A stretch of DNA of 38,359 bases from CAYGJN01 sp964350135 (GTDB lineage: Bacteria > Bdellovibrionota > Bacteriovoracia > Bacteriovoracales > Bacteriovoracaceae), in NCBI GenBank assembly GCA_964350135.1, contig CAYGJN010000007.1:1-38359 (forward strand). The letters run 5' to 3'. Both the position numbers and the translations under genes were made by a program. Below are positions 33,383 to 38,359 of the stretch, piece after piece; the first letter of the stretch is position 1, and every line of letters starts with the position of its first letter. The notes below the pieces were generated by a model, which saw nothing but the letters and a program-made list of their open reading frames with translations, was not told where the DNA came from and did no database searches.

Positions 33383-34960
33383 CTATTTAGTAAGGACTCT
33401 AACATCTAAACCTGGATCACCTTGTAAGTGATACCAAATCATATTATCTCTCACTGCTGAAATATCAGTCCAATTCTCAGCTAGGTGAAGTTGACCAAGA
33501 AGAAGAGCTTCACCAAGGTAGCTTGGTTCTTTTGAAAAAAGTTTCTCAGCAATACCTTGGGCCATAATTGCAGGTGGATGCCATGAGATATTTACTGAAC
33601 CACCATAATAAGCAGCTGCACCAGTAGGTCTGCCTTGCTCATCAGTAATATTCATCATTAGAGAACCAATATAATTAGTTGCATTTAACTTACCATTTTG
33701 ACAAGCAACATCAATAATGATTGGCTTAGCAACCTCTGCATTATCAAGTTGTCTTATATGGGTAGTTGAATAAGTTCTATTAAAACTAGGCCATGATGTT
33801 CCACTTCCGTGACCCATATATGTGTACCAAGAAACACCACGGTTAAGAGCAGAGTTAAAATCTTGTGGGTTAGATACAGAGTCATTTTCATAAAAATGAG
33901 TGTACTCAACATCAAGCTTATCAGTAAAAGTATCACCAATAGATTGTACGTACTCATTATCAGAAGGGCTTGATCCCTCATTTGAAGCAACACCAACAAC
34001 TCTTTCAAACTTCGCCAAGTCCCACATGGAGTCTACTTCATGACGAATAGACTTTGAGAGCTGATTTCTAACTTCATCAGCTGTTTCTGCAATAATTCTT
34101 GAAAAATATACTTCTGGGATATAATCAGTATTTTCATCATCACCAAAAGTATAATTGAAAAGATCAGTAGGTGTTCTATAGCTAAAGTCAGTTTCTTTAT
34201 AATCAGTAGGAACAATAGTTTCAGTTCCTAGAATAATAGAGAAGTTAATCTTTTTATTATCGTAATAATCTTTGATTGAGCTACGTACATTTTCAAGACT
34301 GATAAGATTAGGAGTTAGAACTTCTGTATAAACCTCAAATCCCTGACTTCTTTTCCAAGTAATAAACTCTGCAGCACCATCTAGAAGTTCTTGCGTTCCA
34401 AGGATCAGATATTTTCCATCTTCCTCTCTTTTAGGTTCAAACTCTCTAGAGTTGTGACGAACAGCTAGTTCAGTTATAACTTCTACTGAACGTGAAGAGT
34501 GATTATACTGAGCAAGGTTAAAAACAACTTTTGTTAGATGAGTTCCTCTAAAGTCTCCAAGGTATTTCAGTTCAACAAGAGAAGACTCTCTAGAATAAAG
34601 TTTCTCATCTATTTCAAAACTTTTTCTGTAAGGTTCGCAACGGCATTGTGTTACCTGCATAGGCTCAGGAGTTGTAGATCTTAGAACCTGAGTGCCAAGA
34701 ATATCAGTATTAATCTTAATCTCAGAAGGCTTGCCTTCAAGAATAATAGCTTTCTTTGGTAGAGAAGGGCCTTTTGCTTGGCCAGAGTTTGTTAGACCAG
34801 AGATCTTTATTTCTGAAAATCCATTAGATCTTTGGTGGTCAACCTCAATATTTGAGATTTTAAATTTAAGTGAAGAACGTTCTTTGCTAATAGTGAAATC
34901 AGCGGCAAAAGCTGAAAAAACTAGAGCGAAGGACATCATAACCATAATGGTTGTTTTCAT
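33383..34960 (-). CDS. Peptidase family C25 (gingipain-like) secreted protease
   Basis: 525 residues with a signal peptide (MKTTIMVMMSFALVFSAFA). A beta-rich prodomain spans about residues 20-180. The caspase-like C25 domain includes GKYLILGTQELLDGA and IILGTETIVPTDY. The catalytic His, near residue 384, is in YTYMGHGSGTSW and the catalytic Cys, near 420, in IIDVACQNGKLN. It should cleave proteins in the periplasm or outside the cell. No C-terminal sorting domain is seen, unlike gingipains. AAGGAG lies five bases before the ATG within a palindrome (AGGAGCTCCT). Confidence 0.87.
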   Translation of the reverse strand: MKTTIMVMMSFALVFSAFAADFTISKERSSLKFKISNIEVDHQRSNGFSEIKISGLTNSGQAKGPSLPKKAIILEGKPSEIKINTDILGTQVLRSTTPEPMQVTQCRCEPYRKSFEIDEKLYSRESSLVELKYLGDFRGTHLTKVVFNLAQYNHSSRSVEVITELAVRHNSREFEPKREEDGKYLILGTQELLDGAAEFITWKRSQGFEVYTEVLTPNLISLENVRSSIKDYYDNKKINFSIILGTETIVPTDYKETDFSYRTPTDLFNYTFGDDENTDYIPEVYFSRIIAETADEVRNQLSKSIRHEVDSMWDLAKFERVVGVASNEGSSPSDNEYVQSIGDTFTDKLDVEYTHFYENDSVSNPQDFNSALNRGVSWYTYMGHGSGTSWPSFNRTYSTTHIRQLDNAEVAKPIIIDVACQNGKLNATNYIGSLMMNITDEQGRPTGAAAYYGGSVNISWHPPAIMAQGIAEKLFSKEPSYLGEALLLGQLHLAENWTDISAVRDNMIWYHLQGDPGLDVRVLTK

Positions 34961-35123
34961 AGGAGCTCCTTTCCAATGTAAATCTATAAAATATTATAGT
35001 CCTAATAATTACGACTCTTCTAGACCTCAATTTACAATGTTAGAGAATGTTTAGTTAGTAAGAGAAAGACCTATTAAAACCGTCGGAAACTCAGGGGATA
35101 ATAAATATTCCCGATAAGGAAAT

Positions 35124-35762
35124 ATGAATGAAAAAAACAAAGTTCTCTTAATTGAAGATGAGCAAATATTGGCAAAGTTAATACAAAAGCAGCTCTCCAA
35201 GAGGGGTTTAGATGTTGATATTTTAACAGATGCAGTTAGATATAGAGAAAAGATCACTGATAATAAGTATGATTTAATCCTTTTAGATTGGGTCATGCCA
35301 GAGATAAGCGGCATCGAAATCCTAAAGGATATCCGAAAGAATATCGGCAAATTAGAACTCCCTATTATTATGGTGACGTCCAATAGCGAAACAAATGAGG
35401 TTGTAGAAGCATTAAATGAAGGGGCCAATGATTATATTACAAAGCCCGTGAATATTGAGATTGCGATGGCTAGAATAAATTCTCAAATTGCATTGAAAGA
35501 ACTTAATTCTGTAGATAAAAAGCAAGAACGTCTAGAAGCACTTAATTCTATGATAGTCACATATCACCATGAGATTAAAAATCCTCTTAGTATTGCTCTT
35601 AGTTATTTGCAATTGCCTAAGGAAAAATTTAGTGATGAAAGAAGAAAAAATACCTTGAGATCTCTGGAAAGGATCACTGAAATCCTTGATAAAATGCAAA
35701 CAATAGAAGATCTTCATTACGATCAATACGGACAAGAAATAAAAATTGTAAAACTTAGCTAA
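35124..35762 (+). CDS. REC-DHp protein lacking a kinase ATPase domain
   Basis: 212 residues. The N-terminal receiver has IEDE, Asp55 (LILLDWVMPEISG), MVTS and YITKPVN. It is followed by a dimerisation/phosphotransfer helix pair with His149 in TYHHEIKNPLSIALSYLQL, a HisKA-type H box. The protein ends about 60 residues later, so no ATP-binding domain is present and none lies in another frame nearby. It could pass phosphate between His and Asp like Spo0B, or act only by binding other kinases. AAGGA precedes the ATG. Confidence 0.85.
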   Translation: MNEKNKVLLIEDEQILAKLIQKQLSKRGLDVDILTDAVRYREKITDNKYDLILLDWVMPEISGIEILKDIRKNIGKLELPIIMVTSNSETNEVVEALNEGANDYITKPVNIEIAMARINSQIALKELNSVDKKQERLEALNSMIVTYHHEIKNPLSIALSYLQLPKEKFSDERRKNTLRSLERITEILDKMQTIEDLHYDQYGQEIKIVKLS

Positions 35763-35763
35763 T

Positions 35764-37671
35764 TTAGAAAAAGAAAAGATTTCTTATAATATACTCTTCA
35801 TGGTCATTTGATTTATTAAAGCTAGCTCCTAATGAATAAAATTTCACTGGATTTATTTGTAAATCTGCACCATAAATTGAGCTTCTTTTAAGCGTAGAAA
35901 AACTATAAAGTTTATATTGGTAATTAAGGCGTAGCTTAAAATAGTTTGAAAAAGGAAAAAGAGCTCCTATTTCTGGGCCATATGATAATCTAAAATCATT
36001 TTTTAAAAAACTTGCTCCATACTGAGGAGTTGTATTTATAAGAGCATAAAAAAGATAATGATAGAGCTTAAATGTGTAGCCCACACCAATATGGGTTTCA
36101 AACACTGAGCAATTTAAACATTCATTATCAAATGGTCTTTGAAAGCCAACCTTAAATTTAAAACTTAAATTTCGATCATAAAAATTAACTGGAACTAGAT
36201 TTAAGATCTCAGCGAGATAAAAACTTTTAAAATAAAAATTATTGCCTCTTAATTTGTTTTGAAAATAATTTAACTTGAAATGGCCAATCTCAACTTGCGA
36301 GTAGGGGCTAAGTCCAAAATGGTTGTCGAGAATATCATGATATGCAAAGCGGAATTCAAATTCATAGGCATGAGAGATGTTTTTATGATCATAAAAATTA
36401 AGTCCAGCCCTTCTTGAACCATGACCAAGATGGGGAGCTTCACTCATGGGAGGAGTAACCTCAATTTTTTGAGAGCGAATTGGAATTTTACTTCTTTTAA
36501 TTAGTAAATTCGATTTTAATTTTGAAATCTCTTTTTCTTCTTCTAAAACCTCTTTTGCATATTGATAATCAATATAGGAAATGGCCGTATCAAGAACCTT
36601 TAAAAAAGAGTTATTGGTAAGCATTTGTTGATTAAAGTCTGTGAAACGAGACTGAATAATCTTTTCAAGAACTTTCTTCTCCCTAGGGTTTAATTGTTTT
36701 TTTTGAGTTAGAAATTTTTTATGCCCAGAAGGTCTAAAATGAATATTTTTAACAAGATCTTTATTATTGGTTAAAGATTTTATTGTATCTGCAGGAATGA
36801 TAAATTTTCTCAGTGGTTTTATTAGATTCCAGTCTGGGTTGACTGCATTTAATAAGGCAAGAATATGATAAGAGCAATTTTCATCGAGGTAATAATAAGA
36901 AAACTCAGCTTTTCCCATCTCCCATGTATGTGCGACTAAGAAATCTATTTGACTTGTATTTAAGTTCAGTTCATAAATCCAAAGATCTCTTGATTCAAAA
37001 TCACTATACTCTCTGACTTTGTAAAAATAAGGCATTGTTGCGAACTGTCCTTTAAACCCTCCAAACAATCCCATAATTCCATAAAGAAAAGAGTTGTTAG
37101 TGGTTACAGTTGCTGAGTAATTTAGCCCATAGTCTAAAAGTTCAAACTGACGGGCATCTTTATCCAGTCCTCTTTTTGAAAACCTTAAAAGTGTATGTCC
37201 AAATGCAGAAGCTGGGCGGTTCATATAATAAGATGAAAACTCAATGGAAACGGCAGTAGGGCGTATTTTTTTACGAAATTTTTGATACTCAATACATCTT
37301 TCAAGTTTATACTCAGATGAAAATTCTACCCCTTGAGATTTCAAGAATAAAAACCTTGCTGGAAACTCACAAAAGGCGTGCTTGTCGATAGAGTTTGTTT
37401 CAATAGGTTTTTTGATTTCTTTTAAAAAAGCTTGAAGCTCTTTTTTGGGATCTTGTTTTCCTTGGTCTGAATAAAAGAAATTTTTTCCATCCTCTTCAGT
37501 TTCAATTCCCCAAAAACCTTGCCTATAACGGTGAAGTTCTCTCCATTGTGGATGCTTTGAAATTTGATCAATTGAAAAATGATTAGAAGATGCAAAAACT
37601 GGGTATAAAAAAAGTCCCTGGATTACCAGGGACCTTATTAAAAATTGAAAAGAATTATGATTTAGATACAT
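35764..37671 (-). CDS. DUF4105 (Lnb N-terminal periplasmic-type) protein with C-terminal beta-barrel
   Basis: 635 residues. A signal peptide (RSLVIQGLFLYPVFA) is followed by a DUF4105 domain at about 140-300: YYMNRPASAFGHTLLRFS, then GGFKGQFATMPYFYKVREYS, then YLDENCSYHILALL. The paired His and Cys suggest a Cys-His hydrolase or acyltransferase; a Bacteroides member named Lnb is described as a lipoprotein N-acyltransferase. From about 430 to the end the sequence is strand-like and finishes RNLFFF, a beta-barrel signature, placing it at the outer membrane. The start overlaps the DUF3015 stop by 10 bases, and the signal-peptide codons contain a strong terminator. Confidence 0.8.
   Translation of the reverse strand: MYLNHNSFQFLIRSLVIQGLFLYPVFASSNHFSIDQISKHPQWRELHRYRQGFWGIETEEDGKNFFYSDQGKQDPKKELQAFLKEIKKPIETNSIDKHAFCEFPARFLFLKSQGVEFSSEYKLERCIEYQKFRKKIRPTAVSIEFSSYYMNRPASAFGHTLLRFSKRGLDKDARQFELLDYGLNYSATVTTNNSFLYGIMGLFGGFKGQFATMPYFYKVREYSDFESRDLWIYELNLNTSQIDFLVAHTWEMGKAEFSYYYLDENCSYHILALLNAVNPDWNLIKPLRKFIIPADTIKSLTNNKDLVKNIHFRPSGHKKFLTQKKQLNPREKKVLEKIIQSRFTDFNQQMLTNNSFLKVLDTAISYIDYQYAKEVLEEEKEISKLKSNLLIKRSKIPIRSQKIEVTPPMSEAPHLGHGSRRAGLNFYDHKNISHAYEFEFRFAYHDILDNHFGLSPYSQVEIGHFKLNYFQNKLRGNNFYFKSFYLAEILNLVPVNFYDRNLSFKFKVGFQRPFDNECLNCSVFETHIGVGYTFKLYHYLFYALINTTPQYGASFLKNDFRLSYGPEIGALFPFSNYFKLRLNYQYKLYSFSTLKRSSIYGADLQINPVKFYSLGASFNKSNDHEEYIIRNLFFF
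37607..37633 (-). terminator. Strong rho-independent terminator inside the DUF4105 coding sequence
   Basis: On the minus strand GTCCCTGG and CCAGGGAC form a perfect 8-bp stem around TAAT, followed by seven Ts. It lies about 30 bases after the DUF3015 stop codon but within codons 13-22 of the DUF4105 gene. Confidence 0.85.
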
Positions 37672-38114
37672 GCTCTTTCGCTAACTAGAACATCAGCAAT
37701 TTTTGCATTAATTTGCTCAGCACTCTGTCCTGTTGCAAAAATAGTCTCATAATTAGCTTGAAGAGTAGAGCCCATATTGTGAATATTTCCACAATTATAG
37801 ATTTTGCTTAATGAAAGAAGAGTTTCACCTTCTCCACGAGCAATATCATTTGCAAGAGCTATCTTATTAGCTTCAATATAGTTAACTGATGTAACTTTTG
37901 TCTTCTCATCAACATCACAATTCGATGTTCCCGTAGACATACCAAAAGTTTGTCCGCCGCTGGTACCATTAAGTGTTGCAGCTAAAACATTCATAACCAA
38001 ACCAGTTTGTCCCTCTAGAACCATTGATCCAAGACCGCAGCCTGCAGGGCCGTGAGATTTTGCGAAACCAAGTGACGCCATAGATAAAACAATAAGTGTA
38101 AAAATCATCTTCAT
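37662..38114 (-). CDS. DUF3015-family secreted protein
   Basis: 150 residues with a signal peptide (MKMIFTLIVLSMASLGFA). The mature part has the family pattern GCGLGSMVLEGQ, AATLNGTSGGQTFGMSTGTS, NCDV and NCGNIHN. These are small periplasmic proteins of unknown function. A strong ribosome-binding site (GGAGGA) and promoter lie upstream, and a strong terminator follows directly, suggesting high expression relative to the downstream gene. Confidence 0.88.
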   Translation of the reverse strand: MKMIFTLIVLSMASLGFAKSHGPAGCGLGSMVLEGQTGLVMNVLAATLNGTSGGQTFGMSTGTSNCDVDEKTKVTSVNYIEANKIALANDIARGEGETLLSLSKIYNCGNIHNMGSTLQANYETIFATGQSAEQINAKIADVLVSERACI

Positions 38115-38147
38115 ATAATTTCCTCCATAAAATGAAACGATTTGATG

Positions 38148-38177
38148 ATTCTAACATGGGCCTAAATTATCAGGCAA
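38148..38177 (-). promoter_or_regulatory. Promoter for the DUF3015 gene
   Basis: On the minus strand TTGCCT (38177-38172), an 18-base spacer, and TAGAAT (38153-38148). The leader would be about 27 bases and includes GGAGGA. Confidence 0.5.
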
Positions 38178-38207
38178 TGGGTCAAATTTTGGAGGGAAGT
38201 GTCCGAG

Positions 38208-38359
38208 TTAGATAGTCGTGATTAGCTTTTGGATTTCAAGATTTTTAATAATATGGTTATAGTGGAAAACAACCTTCTTAGTATATGAAGTAAGAAACTT
38301 CTTTTTTCTCATGGCCCTTAGAACATTTCTCTTGCCCATATTATAAGCAGCTAAGTAAA
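38208..38359 (-). CDS. Lytic transglycosylase (SLT domain), C-terminal fragment
   Basis: The minus strand from the window edge reads YLAAYNMGKRNVLRAMRKKK and continues about 29 residues to TAA at 38208. LAAYNMG is the conserved closing motif of the SLT-type lytic transglycosylase domain. The enzyme cleaves peptidoglycan glycan strands in the periplasm. The rest of the gene lies beyond the window. Confidence 0.75.
   Translation of the reverse strand, partial: YLAAYNMGKRNVLRAMRKKKFLTSYTKKVVFHYNHIIKNLEIQKLITTI

Noticed and set aside
34961..34970. Operator palindrome AGGAGCTCCT before the C25 peptidase
   Set aside because: It is the ribosome-binding site followed by a chance complement; too short and without a second site.

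Overview
The window is AT-rich and looks like a chromosomal segment of a predatory or free-living member of the Bdellovibrionota, in the Bacteriovorax/Halobacteriovorax type of lineage. This is inferred from gene content: many small secreted proteins and outer-membrane barrels, a DUF3015 protein, a DUF4105 protein with a C-terminal barrel, a gingipain-like C25 peptidase, ParA, YajC/Tat/SecDF, and gram-negative envelope genes. It is a draft scaffold: ten Ns interrupt one gene near the left end, and two or three other reading frames are broken in ways that could be real or could be sequence errors.

Layout. 1-7200: the tail of a 2-oxoglutarate oxygenase-like gene, then a leftward run of envelope genes (two predicted outer-membrane proteins, one secreted protein, and a small-molecule kinase coupled by a 1-base stop/start overlap). 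A rightward ParA ATPase with a small partner follows. Then come leftward secreted-protein genes, including an Ntn amide hydrolase split by one in-frame TAA. 7301-13221: a housekeeping block, queA-tgt-yajC-tatA-secD-secF, closed by a long terminator hairpin, then an HU/IHF gene. 13218-16657: an ABC-F ATPase and small secreted proteins, one broken at an 8-base C tract.

16658-21112: a non-coding stretch with a dispersed repeat and a GC-rich multi-hairpin block, then a three-gene leftward operon (two REC proteins and an HPt protein) divergent from a GAF-GAF hybrid histidine kinase. Together these supply every part of a multistep phosphorelay. 21277-25436: an LTA-synthase-type membrane phosphotransferase overlapping an LptF/LptG-type permease, then a secreted protein. 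25437-26125: tRNA-Cys(GCA) surrounded by fragments of itself. An exact 80-bp tandem repeat carrying the tRNA 5' half lies upstream, and a 25-bp direct repeat of the tRNA 3' end lies downstream, flanking a small palindromic element.

26126-38359: a TraB/GumN-like protein, an L,D-transpeptidase, a lipoprotein overlapping a very large secreted zinc-peptidase-like protein with six cysteine-paired modules, and a UmuD-like/UmuC-like cassette in which the UmuD-like protein lacks the Ser-Lys dyad. Then a C25 peptidase, a REC-DHp protein with no kinase ATPase domain, a DUF4105 barrel protein whose signal-peptide codons contain a strong terminator, a DUF3015 protein, and the end of a lytic transglycosylase.

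The signals most worth following are the tRNA-Cys repeat nest, the dyad-less UmuD-like protein with a start-codon-overlapping promoter and direct repeats, the terminator embedded in a coding sequence, and the poly-C frameshift locus.
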